NCBI RefSeq assembly: GCF_014837155.1 | Contig: NZ_JACYHA010000012.1 | Span: 62,001 to 126,000 of the forward strand | Source: Litchfieldia stipae | Lineage (GTDB): Bacteria > Bacillota > Bacilli > Bacillales > Bacillaceae_L | Reading direction: 5' to 3' | DNA length: 64,000 nucleotides | Shown: positions 47,603-55,203 of the stretch, one piece after another | Layout of the letters: every line of letters starts with the position of its first letter | Numbering within the stretch: the first letter of the stretch is position 1 | The notes under the pieces: generated by a model | What the model was told of the DNA's origin: nothing | Database searches by the model: none | What the model saw: only the letters and a program-made list of their open reading frames with translations | Made by a program: the position numbers and the translations under genes

Positions 47603-48695
47603 GCACTCAATCGAGGCCATACCATTCCCTTATTTCTTAATGGATGAAGAATTTAATATTTTAAGTGTTTCAGAGGAAGTCAATAATCACTTTCCTCGAG
47701 TCACTAACTTTTTGGATTTAGTCGACTATGGAAGTAAAAATAAAGTGAAACGATTCATGAACCCTGTTATTCATAAAACGAAACTGGAAATAAACCTTCT
47801 TACTAAACACCAGCCTATTTCTTTATATGATGTCTATATTCAGTGGGACCAAGATAAGAGATTAAATGTTTTCTGCATTGAAAAGCAGAACTACGTGGAA
47901 CAAATCCAATCCTTTCTCTCGAAACTTGAAAAACAGCTTAGTGATGAAAATCTTTCCCTTCTCGAAAAGAAAGAAGAACTGGAAAGATCCCTCAAGAAAA
48001 TGGAACAAATTGTTACCGAGCATGACTCTTTAGCCAATCTTGGTAAACTTGTAACTGGAATTGCAGAAGAGTTAAGAAGACCTCTTATATCCATTAAAGG
48101 TTTCCTTCAATTGTTAAAACCTCATTTAATAGATATTGGAAAAGAACACTATGTCAATGTAGCCTTAGATGAAATAAATCAAGCAAACCATTTAATTTTT
48201 CAATATTTGAGTACTACAATGCCTAGTTCACCCATGAAAGAGCAAAATAATATTCACAAGGTTATCACTGAAGTCATTCAATCAACTGAGAAAGAAGCCC
48301 ATAACCTAAATTGTGAAATAAAATATAATAAAGAACATATCCTTCCCGTTATTAACATGGACACAAAGCAAATAAAACAAGTCTTTCTAAATCTACTACG
48401 AAATAGTATGGAGGCCATTGAGGATCATCCAAGTCGTGAAAGTGGCCACATTCAAATAAAGACAAACATTGTGAATCACTCTATTGAAGTATCATTTCAG
48501 GATAATGGTATAGGAATGAATAAGGAAACGGTTAAAAATATCTTCACCCCATTTTTCACCACGAAGGACAAAAGAGCAGGCATAGGACTGTCCGTTTCAG
48601 CACATATTGTTGAAATTCATGGTGGGAAAATCGAAGTCAGCAGTACACCACAAGAGGGAGCAATAATTACAGTGATCCTCCCGCTAAATGTGTAA
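47589..48695 (+). CDS. Histidine-kinase-like protein with Glu in place of the phospho-acceptor His
   Basis: A 368-residue soluble protein. Residues 1-95 resemble a degenerate PAS domain, and 95-140 a coiled coil. The dimerisation helix reads LVTGIAEELRRPLISIKGF, where sporulation-type kinases have AAGIAHEIRNPL; the His is Glu160 and the Asn is Arg. The ATPase domain is intact: NLLRNSMEAIE, DNGIGM, FTPFFTT, GIGLSVSAHIVEIHGG. It should bind ATP but cannot autophosphorylate in the usual way. It may be an ATP-gated inhibitor or scaffold, or a heterodimer partner of a true kinase such as the one at 49.6 kb. Co-translated with the B12-binding gene. Confidence 0.87.
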   Translation: MSLVKHSIEAIPFPYFLMDEEFNILSVSEEVNNHFPRVTNFLDLVDYGSKNKVKRFMNPVIHKTKLEINLLTKHQPISLYDVYIQWDQDKRLNVFCIEKQNYVEQIQSFLSKLEKQLSDENLSLLEKKEELERSLKKMEQIVTEHDSLANLGKLVTGIAEELRRPLISIKGFLQLLKPHLIDIGKEHYVNVALDEINQANHLIFQYLSTTMPSSPMKEQNNIHKVITEVIQSTEKEAHNLNCEIKYNKEHILPVINMDTKQIKQVFLNLLRNSMEAIEDHPSRESGHIQIKTNIVNHSIEVSFQDNGIGMNKETVKNIFTPFFTTKDKRAGIGLSVSAHIVEIHGGKIEVSSTPQEGAIITVILPLNV

Positions 48696-48716
48696 ATTGA
48701 AAGGAGCCACAAAATA

Positions 48717-49025
48717 GTGTTTATCGTCCACTCTACCTTTGAACTACCGAATGAAAATAAAATTGATGAAGTAATTGCTATTTATCAAAATCGATCTAGA
48801 CTCGTTGATCAATCAGAGGGGTTTCTTGATTTTAAATTATTACAAAATAGTAAACGATTAACCTCAATTACCGTACAATTAACCTGGGCAAAGAAAGAGC
48901 ACTACTTAGCATGGGTACGAAGTGAGAGTTTCAAAGTGATTCATGCCCTAGAAAAGAAATATCCAGACCAGGATTTAGCCTCAATTATTCCTAAGGTTGA
49001 CCAATTTGAGGTGGTTGCGACATGA
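48717..49025 (+). CDS. ABM-fold (antibiotic biosynthesis monooxygenase-like) protein
   Basis: A 102-residue ferredoxin-like alpha/beta barrel protein. MFIVHSTFELPNENKIDEVI, SEGFLDFKLLQN and WAKKEHYLAWVRSESF match the ABM pattern. Relatives include heme-degrading IsdG/HmoB enzymes and small monooxygenases, and many function as dimers. A heme or tetrapyrrole ligand would suit the B12 context but is not shown. GTG start 21 bases after the kinase-like gene, preceded by AAAGGAG; the stop overlaps the next start (ATGA). Confidence 0.75.
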   Translation: MFIVHSTFELPNENKIDEVIAIYQNRSRLVDQSEGFLDFKLLQNSKRLTSITVQLTWAKKEHYLAWVRSESFKVIHALEKKYPDQDLASIIPKVDQFEVVAT

Positions 49026-49369
49026 GCAAAGCACAGATTGAAGCGATTATTGAAGAAGTTGTAAAAGATATCTATCTAACCTATCCCGAATTATTGGACC
49101 GATTTGGTGAGATAGGAAAGGTAAAGTGCAAAGAGGATAATGGGCATCATTTTAAGAATTTAGAAACCGCCTATGTTTTGAAAGATCCTAAGATATTTGT
49201 AGATTATGCACATTGGCTCAATCATCTATTAACAAGTCGAGGGATGAAAACTGAGCATATTACAGATAACTTTGAAAGAATTCGAGACAAAATAAAAGGA
49301 AAATTACCAGTTGAAATAGAAGAGTTCTATGAAGCTGCTTTAGTAAAAGCCATTTCGTCTCTCAACTAA
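49022..49369 (+). CDS. Small helical protein of the B12-sensor operon, unknown
   Basis: A 115-residue all-helical soluble protein. The pattern KCKEDNGHHFKNLETAYVLK followed by FVDYAHWLNHLLTSRG resembles, from memory, a helical domain found in front of or beside cobalamin-binding sensor domains in other bacteria; this cannot be verified here. Conserved-looking Cys, His-His, Asp-Tyr and Trp residues could form a ligand site. Last gene of the four-gene operon, with a 4-base overlap to the ABM gene. Confidence 0.7.
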   Translation: MSKAQIEAIIEEVVKDIYLTYPELLDRFGEIGKVKCKEDNGHHFKNLETAYVLKDPKIFVDYAHWLNHLLTSRGMKTEHITDNFERIRDKIKGKLPVEIEEFYEAALVKAISSLN

Positions 49370-49388
49370 ACAACATCTATTATTTTTA

Positions 49389-49418
49389 TTGAATTTTGGG
49401 AATTTTTTCCTTTATAAT
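49389..49418 (+). promoter_or_regulatory. Candidate SigA promoter of sda
   Basis: TTGAAT (49389-49394), an 18-nt spacer and a perfect TATAAT (49413-49418), 38 bases before the sda start. Confidence 0.5.
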
Positions 49419-49456
49419 AATTACAGATAACTAGTGGTAAAGGGGTCCAAGTTGTT

Positions 49457-49597
49457 TTGAAAATGTCAAATGAGGAATTGATCCAAGCATATTATAGTGC
49501 AATTGAATTAAAGCTTGATGAAGATTTCATAGAAATGCTTGAGAAAGAATTAATTCAACGAAATATTAAAATAGTAAATAACGGTTTTTCCCGATAG
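49457..49597 (+). CDS. sda: Sda, checkpoint inhibitor of sporulation kinases
   Basis: A 46-codon ORF starting at TTG 49457 (AAGGGG about 12 bases upstream). The product MKMSNEELIQAYYSAIELKL then DEDFIEMLEKEL aligns with B. subtilis Sda ([20 protein letters not shown] then FIELIENEI), a helical hairpin that binds the dimerisation helices of KinA and KinB and blocks autophosphorylation after DNA damage or replication stress. Length (46 aa) and spacing match. In B. subtilis sda is induced by DnaA and SOS; no clear DnaA box is visible just upstream here. It lies 50 bases before a KinA-like kinase gene on the same strand, possibly one transcript. Confidence 0.85.
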   Translation: MKMSNEELIQAYYSAIELKLDEDFIEMLEKELIQRNIKIVNNGFSR

Positions 49598-49647
49598 AAC
49601 GACCATGAACTTGATATATTCCTATCAAAGAGAAAAAGGGGAAAGAT

Positions 49648-50715
49648 ATGCATCCATCTAGCCTTTCTGATTTAAGTAATTATGATATTCATGACAATCA
49701 AGGATTTTTTTGCCTTGCTGATAACTCATTAGATTCTATCGCTGTTTTAAAAAAACACAAGATTGTATATGTAAATCCAGCATTCTGTGAGTTATGGGGT
49801 TTACAGCATGATCATTGGATTGGTGAGAATATTCAACAGGTGCTAAGTCCAGAAGACAAAGCCGATTTTATTAACCTGGTGGACCTTTCATTACAGAAAA
49901 TGAAAACCTTAAAGGGCAACGTTTTCTCTACCACCTCTACTAGCGGCAACCCGAGAAGAGTACAAGTTGTCTTATGTCCGGATATTTATCGTGGCGAACA
50001 CTATGTTCATGCAATTTTCCGAGACATTACTGAGCAAGAAAAGGCTGAAGAACTTTTTTTGCAGCATGAGAAATTATCAGCAGTTGCTCAACTTGCAGCA
50101 GGAATCGCACATGATATAAAAAATCCGTTAACTACTCTTAAAGGGTTTGTTGACTTACTTATAGCAGGCATCGGCAATAAGGAAACCTACCTTGAAATAA
50201 TGAAAAATGAAATTACACAAATTGAACGAGTATCTAAAGAGTTAATGATGCTAGCAAAGCCATCTGAAACAAATTTCAAACATGTCAACATGATTGAAAT
50301 CATTGAAAATGTGACAATGCTGCTCGATACTGAAGCGTTTAAACAAAACGTTAAAATCTTTAAATCTCTTCCTCACGCTACCTATGTCAATGGGGATGAA
50401 ACCCATTTGAAGCAAGTGATATTAAATCTTGTTAAGAATGCTATCGAAGCAATTAATGACCAAGGCAAAATACTCTTACATGGCAAAATCGACGGAAATT
50501 ATTTTGTCCTACATATTTCTGATAATGGGAGTGGTATTCCTGAGGAACAACTTCAAAATCTAGGAAAACCTTTCTTTACAACCAAAGAAACTGGTAATGG
50601 TTTGGGCCTGATGATGTGCTATCGGATTATCGATAACCACAATGGTCAAATTGATGTCAAAAGTACAATAGGAGAAGGAACGGAGTTTATCATCAAACTC
50701 CCCTTCATTGCCTAA
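49648..50715 (+). CDS. Soluble PAS-domain sporulation-type histidine kinase
   Basis: A 355-residue cytosolic kinase: one PAS domain (residues 20-130, IVYVNPAFCELWG), HisKA with AQLAAGIAHDIKNPLTTLKG (phospho-acceptor His155), and HATPase_c with NLVKNAIEAIN, DNGSGIPEEQ, KPFFTTKETGNGLGLMM. The H box is that of kinases feeding Spo0F, and no response regulator is adjacent. Following directly after sda it is the obvious candidate Sda target, and it may also dimerise with the Glu160 kinase-like protein upstream. AAAAAGGGG precedes the ATG. Confidence 0.9.
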   Translation: MHPSSLSDLSNYDIHDNQGFFCLADNSLDSIAVLKKHKIVYVNPAFCELWGLQHDHWIGENIQQVLSPEDKADFINLVDLSLQKMKTLKGNVFSTTSTSGNPRRVQVVLCPDIYRGEHYVHAIFRDITEQEKAEELFLQHEKLSAVAQLAAGIAHDIKNPLTTLKGFVDLLIAGIGNKETYLEIMKNEITQIERVSKELMMLAKPSETNFKHVNMIEIIENVTMLLDTEAFKQNVKIFKSLPHATYVNGDETHLKQVILNLVKNAIEAINDQGKILLHGKIDGNYFVLHISDNGSGIPEEQLQNLGKPFFTTKETGNGLGLMMCYRIIDNHNGQIDVKSTIGEGTEFIIKLPFIA

Positions 50716-50718
50716 CTG

Positions 50719-50769
50719 GGGGCGGTTCTCACTTTTCTTTTTTAGAAAGTGTAGAACCGCCTTTTTTTA
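50719..50769 (+). terminator. GGCGGTTCT hairpin, terminator of the PAS-kinase gene (repeat copy 2)
   Basis: GGCGGTTCT (50721-50729) pairs with AGAACCGCC (50753-50761), followed by T7. It belongs to the same element family as the hairpins at 45.7, 53.9, 55.1 and 56.6 kb. Confidence 0.85.
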
Positions 50770-50856
50770 TAAAATTCCAAGGTGCCTCATAACTTTCCAA
50801 ATAAATGGAAAGCTTAATCATTGATAGTCTTTGATTCAATGAAGTGGAGGAAGAAC

Positions 50857-51753
50857 ATGAGTAAACATCCTTTAATTGTAACGACCGAATGGTTATCAGA
50901 ACGATTAGAAGATCAAGCTTTAAGGATTATAGATGCATCAACCTTTTTGAAGATCCCAGATAAGGAAGGCGAAGAGGTTGGTATGTGGTCTGGGAAAGAT
51001 TCCTATAACGAAGGTCATATCCCTGGGGCAGTTTATGCAGATTTAATGAATGAATTATCAGATCCTAACTCGCCCATTCCCATGACTGTTCCCCCACGGG
51101 AGCAATTCGTTAACAAAATGGAGGAGCTTGGGATTGGAGATGGTACATATGTTGTCATTTATGATCAAGGGGCATTGGTTGGAAATCCAGTCGTCGCTGC
51201 CCAATGGGCTTCACGATTAGCATGGCAGCTCCGTTATGAGGGGTTTGACGATGTGTCCGTCCTTGAAGGTGGCTTTCAAAAATGGAAAGAGGAAGGACGC
51301 CCTACAACTACAGAACCAGGTCATTATCCACCAGCAACATTCTCTGGTAAGCGCCGCCCAGAGCTATTGGCGACAAAAGAAGACGTAAAGAAAGCAATGA
51401 ATAATGAAGACATCATTCTAATCAATAGCTTGTCTCCAGCAGATTTCCGTGGTGAAACTAATACTTATCCTAGAAAAGGCCATATCCCTAGCAGCGTCAA
51501 TGTCTTCTTTGGAAATCATGCCGACCCGAATACGAGAAAAGTATATGATGAATCCACATTACGAGAAACCTTTGACAAAGTAGGAGCATTAGACCCTACT
51601 AAAAAAGTAATCACTTACTGCGGTGGTGGTATTGCTGCCACATGGAATGCCCTTCTACTCAATATGCTTGGGCAAAAGAACGTAGCCGTCTATGACGGTT
51701 CAATGAACGAATGGGCCAGTGATCCTGATTGTCCATTAGTTACTGGAAGTTAA
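50857..51753 (+). CDS. Sulfurtransferase with tandem rhodanese domains
   Basis: A 298-residue thiosulfate or 3-mercaptopyruvate sulfurtransferase. The first rhodanese domain has Asp103 in the active-site position (VIYDQGALVG) and is structural; the second has the persulfide-forming Cys255 in TYCGGGIAAT. This inactive-active arrangement is standard. The frame is open to 50821, but GGAGG just before ATG 50857 gives the start. Monocistronic; the acceptor is unknown (cyanide, thiols or sulfur carriers). Confidence 0.9.
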   Translation: MSKHPLIVTTEWLSERLEDQALRIIDASTFLKIPDKEGEEVGMWSGKDSYNEGHIPGAVYADLMNELSDPNSPIPMTVPPREQFVNKMEELGIGDGTYVVIYDQGALVGNPVVAAQWASRLAWQLRYEGFDDVSVLEGGFQKWKEEGRPTTTEPGHYPPATFSGKRRPELLATKEDVKKAMNNEDIILINSLSPADFRGETNTYPRKGHIPSSVNVFFGNHADPNTRKVYDESTLRETFDKVGALDPTKKVITYCGGGIAATWNALLLNMLGQKNVAVYDGSMNEWASDPDCPLVTGS

Positions 51754-51774
51754 GCGAGGGCCTGGTTTGGTCTT

Positions 51775-52020
51775 AAATAAGGGAAGGTTTTTCGGTTATT
51801 TGCAGGATGAGGCCATGTTCTGTGATAAATAAGCGAAGATTTTTCGGTTATTTGCAAAAAGGTGATTATTCCGGGGCAAATAAGGGAAGGTTTTCCTGCT
51901 ATTCGAAGAAAAACCGCCTATTTCCATGCTTTTTGGGTCAATAGGCGGAATTTCTTCCTCTATTTATGCCTTTTTTCATAAAAATAATCAAATAAGCGAA
52001 AATTCTCCTTCTATTTAGCC
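51775..52020. repeat. Degenerate 50-nt-periodic intergenic repeat, locus B (five units)
   Basis: Five units begin at 51775, 51827, 51876, 51939 and 51989, steps 52, 49, 63 and 50. Units 1 and 2 differ at two of 29 positions: AAATAAG[G/C]GAAG[G/A]TTT then TTCGGTTATTTGC. Units 4 and 5 end like units 3 and 4 of locus A (TTTCTTCCTCTATTTA). The inter-unit sequence is not conserved. It lies between the sulfurtransferase and hxlR genes. Confidence 0.82.
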
Positions 52021-52073
52021 AATCAGCAGCTCGGGAGATGATTCCCTCATCCAATAAGACAACTACCCCTTTT

Positions 52074-52442
52074 TTATTTAATAGATTCTGAGGTCAAATC
52101 CACATCACTATCAAGCACATTTTCCATATAATCTTTACCCCATTCATACATTGACTCCAAAATAGGCATCAAAGTCTCTCCTTGTGCGGTAAGTGAGTAC
52201 TCAACCTTCGGGGGAACAACTGGATACACCTCTCTCTTGACGATAAGGTCCTCCTCTAGCTCTCTCAGTTGATTGACAAGCATTCTTTGCGTAATACCAG
52301 GGATCAATGCTTTTAACTCACCAAAACGCTTCGTTCCCTCTTTCCCCAAATACCAAAGAATCAACATTTTCCACTTACCACCAATGACAGCTAACGTTAG
52401 TTCCTTTTCACAATTGAACTCTTTTTCTCTTGTACGTGACAT
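52074..52442 (-). CDS. hxlR: HxlR-family transcriptional activator
   Basis: A 122-residue winged-helix regulator with the family signature [20 protein letters not shown] near the N-terminus, including Cys11, and [30 protein letters not shown] in the recognition region. Divergent from hxlAB; in B. subtilis HxlR activates hxlAB in response to formaldehyde, with the Cys as sensor. The same order here supports that role. Direct repeats in the spacer are candidate binding sites. Confidence 0.88.
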   Translation of the reverse strand: MSRTREKEFNCEKELTLAVIGGKWKMLILWYLGKEGTKRFGELKALIPGITQRMLVNQLRELEEDLIVKREVYPVVPPKVEYSLTAQGETLMPILESMYEWGKDYMENVLDSDVDLTSESIK

Positions 52443-52492
52443 AATCCCTCTCCTATTTCATCTCGGCTATTTTTTGATAATCACTACTATAG

Positions 52493-52539
52493 CACATAGT
52501 ATACTTTTTAACACTATGTATGCTTTGTATCACTATGTA
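52493..52539. promoter_or_regulatory. Candidate HxlR operator repeats
   Basis: CACTATGTA occurs at 52512-52520 and again at 52531-52539 (19-base step), and the inverted form ACATAGT is at 52494-52500. Known HxlR sites are paired direct repeats in this divergent spacer. Confidence 0.55.
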
Positions 52540-52698
52540 AAAATAAAGTGCGTACTTTATCTAAAAATACATACACGTTACACTTACAATTGTACATTTA
52601 GTCTTCGTGATTATGCTGGTAATTAGTTTCCACGTAAAATAACCTGAATTTATGGGGACCATGAAGTAGTGCACTAAAAATGATGAGGAGTGAAGGAA

Positions 52699-53334
52699 AT
52701 GGAATTACAATTAGCTTTAGACTTAGTTAATATCCCAGAAGCCATTGAGTTGGTTAAAGAGGTAGAAGAACATATTGATATCGTAGAAATCGGAACTCCT
52801 GTTGTTATAAATGAAGGACTTCGTGCTGTTAAAGAAGTAAAAGCAGCATTTCCTAACCTAAAAGTGTTAGCAGATTTAAAAATTATGGACGCAGCTGGAT
52901 ACGAAGTAATGAAGGCTTCTGAAGCAGGTGCTGATATTGTTACTATCCTTGGAGCAGCTGAAGATATGTCAATTAAAGGTGCTGTTGAAGAAGCAAAGAA
53001 ACAAGGGAAAAAGATCCTTGTTGACATGATCGCTGTGAAAGACCTTGCTGAGCGTGCGAAGCAAGTTGACGAATTTGGAGTGGACTATATTTGTGTTCAC
53101 ACTGGTTACGACCTTCAAGCCGTTGGAAAGAACTCATTTGAAGACCTTCAAACGATTAAAAGTGTCGTGAAAAATGCAAAAACAGCCATCGCTGGTGGCA
53201 TTAAGCTAGAGACTTTACCAGAAGTAATCAAGGTTCAACCAGACCTAATTATCGTTGGTGGAGGAATTACTAGCAAAGAAGATAAGAAGGCAGCAGCAGC
53301 TCAAATGCAACAAATGGTGAAGCAAGGTCAATAA
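52699..53334 (+). CDS. hxlA: 3-hexulose-6-phosphate synthase
   Basis: A 211-residue TIM-barrel enzyme of the orotidine-decarboxylase superfamily that condenses formaldehyde with ribulose 5-phosphate. MELQLALDLVNIPEAIELVK, VEIGTPVVINEG, VLADLKIMDA (metal and substrate residues), VDMIAVKD and VGGGITSKED identify it. GTG 52690 is in frame, but GAGGAG favours ATG 52699. It is followed one base later by hxlB; together they fix formaldehyde into the ribulose monophosphate route, for detoxification in non-methylotrophs. Confidence 0.95.
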   Translation: MELQLALDLVNIPEAIELVKEVEEHIDIVEIGTPVVINEGLRAVKEVKAAFPNLKVLADLKIMDAAGYEVMKASEAGADIVTILGAAEDMSIKGAVEEAKKQGKKILVDMIAVKDLAERAKQVDEFGVDYICVHTGYDLQAVGKNSFEDLQTIKSVVKNAKTAIAGGIKLETLPEVIKVQPDLIIVGGGITSKEDKKAAAAQMQQMVKQGQ

Positions 53335-53335
53335 G

Positions 53336-53893
53336 ATGCAGACTTCCCAATTCCTATCTCAAATCATAGAGGAACTCCAGCAATCAGTAGGCTTAATCTC
53401 TGATGAAGAAGCCGAAATGCTTATGACTAGTATCCTTGAGTCCAAGAAGGTATTTGTTGCCGGCTCTGGGAGATCAGGTTTTATGGCCAAATCATTTGCG
53501 ATGCGAATGATGCATATGGGAATTGACGCCTATGTAATAGGAGAAACCGTCACTCCTACCTTCGAAAAGGATGATATTTTGATTATTGGTTCAGGCTCTG
53601 GAGAAACAAAAGGCTTAGTTTCCATTGCTGAAAAGGCAAAGGCAATCGGTGGAAAAATAGCGGTAGTAACACTATCTCCAGATTCAACGATCGGACGCCT
53701 TGCAGATTTCACTGTTAAATTACCGGGTGCTTCAAAGGACCAAACGGATTCAACTTATCAAACGATTCAACCAATGGGCTCCCTTTTTGAGCAAACCCTA
53801 CTCCTTTTTTACGATGCACTAATCCTAAGATTTATGCACAAAAAAGGACTAGACACTAACAAAATGTATGGCAATCACGCCAACTTGGAATAA
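53336..53893 (+). CDS. hxlB: 6-phospho-3-hexuloisomerase
   Basis: A 185-residue SIS-domain isomerase that converts hexulose 6-phosphate to fructose 6-phosphate. VFVAGSGRSGFMAKSFAMRM is the phosphosugar loop, and IIGSGSGETKGL and the C-terminal MFEQ-like segment (PMGSLFEQTLLLFYD) hold the catalytic Glu and His region. One base separates it from hxlA. A repeat hairpin and a strong terminator follow. Confidence 0.95.
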   Translation: MQTSQFLSQIIEELQQSVGLISDEEAEMLMTSILESKKVFVAGSGRSGFMAKSFAMRMMHMGIDAYVIGETVTPTFEKDDILIIGSGSGETKGLVSIAEKAKAIGGKIAVVTLSPDSTIGRLADFTVKLPGASKDQTDSTYQTIQPMGSLFEQTLLLFYDALILRFMHKKGLDTNKMYGNHANLE

Positions 53894-53896
53894 CTC

Positions 53897-53938
53897 GGGA
53901 CGGTTCTTGTGCATCATTTACGATGCACCAACCGGCCC
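53897..53938 (+). repeat. GGGACGGTTCT hairpin element, copy 3
   Basis: GGGACGGTTCTTGTGCATC (53897-53915) is followed after a short loop by GATGCACCAACCGGCCC (53922-53938), an imperfect inverted repeat just after the hxlB stop. Confidence 0.75.
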
Positions 53939-53940
53939 TT

Positions 53941-53972
53941 AAGGACACTAAATTTAGTGTCCTTTTCTTTTT
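53941..53972 (+). terminator. Terminator of hxlAB
   Basis: AAGGACACTAAA directly abuts its reverse complement (24-bp perfect palindrome, 53941-53964), followed by TTCTTTTT. Confidence 0.88.
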
Positions 53973-54018
53973 AAACATTCAGAAAATAAACTTGCGATTA
54001 CAATTTTTATCCTTTATC

Positions 54019-54037
54019 ATATATCTAAATGATATAT
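54019..54037. promoter_or_regulatory. Palindrome upstream of the PadR-type gene
   Basis: ATATATC and GATATAT with a 5-base spacer, 25 bases before the padR-like start. PadR regulators commonly repress their own operon through such sites. Confidence 0.5.
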
Positions 54038-54061
54038 ATCTTTTAGATAGGTGGTGATACA

Positions 54062-54616
54062 TTGAAACATTATAACGATACAACTTATGCCATTCTAGGG
54101 ATTTTAACGACAGAATGTAAATCTGGTTACGCGATTAAACAATTTATTGATCAGAGCTTAAATCACTTTTGGAAAATTAGCTATGGACAGATTTATCCCA
54201 TTCTGAAATTACTTGTGCAAGAGGAATTAGCAGAAGTACGTACTTCAACAAGTCAAGGTAAGCTCGATCGAAATCGAAATGAATACTACCTAACTTCAAA
54301 AGGAATTGAAGTCCTAAAAAATTGGCTGGAGCAACCGATTGCCCAAGTACCCACAGAGCGCAATGAAATATTACTTAAACTATTTTTCGGACGTTATCAA
54401 GCACAGGAACATAAAGAATCCTTGCTTGAGAACTACAAACATGAACTTGAGAATCGTTACCAAACATATCTCTCGATTGAACAGGCCATTCTCAAACATC
54501 AACATAATGATAATGAGGAAGATTCACTCTATTGGTTATTGACTTTAGATTATGGAAAAAGAACAACCAAGGCCGCAATCGAATGGTGCGGGTCTGCTCT
54601 TGAAAAAATGAGGTAG
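54062..54616 (+). CDS. PadR-family transcriptional regulator
   Basis: A 184-residue regulator with the PadR winged helix (TYAILGILTTECKSGYAIKQFIDQ, then FWKISYGQIYPILKLLVQEELAEV) and a C-terminal helical dimerisation domain. TTG start after AGGTGGTGAT. It is 12 bases before the DUF4188 gene, probably one operon, with an autoregulatory palindrome upstream. PadR proteins respond to phenolics, antibiotics or other stress; the inducer is not known here. Confidence 0.9.
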   Translation: MKHYNDTTYAILGILTTECKSGYAIKQFIDQSLNHFWKISYGQIYPILKLLVQEELAEVRTSTSQGKLDRNRNEYYLTSKGIEVLKNWLEQPIAQVPTERNEILLKLFFGRYQAQEHKESLLENYKHELENRYQTYLSIEQAILKHQHNDNEEDSLYWLLTLDYGKRTTKAAIEWCGSALEKMR

Positions 54617-54628
54617 GAAGGTGGTTCT

Positions 54629-55084
54629 ATGATGACTAATGAAATTTATCCTGGAAGATATACAACTGACCAATCGGAGGATATTGTCGTGTTCATTATT
54701 GGCATGCGAATTAACAAACGACTTGCCATTCACAAATGGTTACCCGTATTTCTAGCCATGCCTGGAATGATTAAGGAGCTATTCATACATAGAGAGAACT
54801 TAGGTTTTTTATCGATGGAAAGCTATTTCGGCCTCAAAACTACAGCGATGATCCAATATTGGCGATCAACCGATGACCTCATCGCTTATGCTAAACAAGA
54901 AAAGCATCTGACCGCCTGGAAAAAGTTTAATCAAAAGGTAGGTAACAACGACGCAGTCGGTATTTATCATGAAACATATCAAATCAGCAAAGGAAACTAT
55001 GAATCCATTTATGTAAATATGCCTCAATATGGCTTAGGAAAAGCATTGAAGCACACACCGATTACTCCGGGACAAAACAGCTAA
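54629..55084 (+). CDS. DUF4188 protein (monooxygenase-like)
   Basis: A 151-residue protein: IVVFIIGMRINKRLAIHKWLPVF, then GFLSMESYFGLKTTAMIQYWRSTDDLIAYAK and GIYHETY mark the DUF4188 family, an ABM-like ferredoxin fold sometimes annotated as monooxygenase. No reaction is proven. Encoded with a PadR regulator, so it is likely an inducible small detoxification enzyme. Confidence 0.82.
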   Translation: MMTNEIYPGRYTTDQSEDIVVFIIGMRINKRLAIHKWLPVFLAMPGMIKELFIHRENLGFLSMESYFGLKTTAMIQYWRSTDDLIAYAKQEKHLTAWKKFNQKVGNNDAVGIYHETYQISKGNYESIYVNMPQYGLGKALKHTPITPGQNS

Positions 55085-55087
55085 TCA

Positions 55088-55137
55088 GGGACGGTTCTCA
55101 TACATCCAAAAATGATGCAAGAACCGTCTCTTTTAAT
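55088..55137 (+). terminator. GGGACGGTTCT hairpin, copy 4, terminator of the padR operon
   Basis: GGGACGGTTCT (55088-55098) and AGAACCGTCTC (55120-55130) pair, with CATC/GATG inside the loop region, followed by TTTTAATATT. Confidence 0.8.
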
Positions 55138-55203
55138 ATTGACTTATATCAATCTACCATTTATTGTTAAATCAACCAGATTCTTAAGAAGGAGGAATCT
55201 ATT

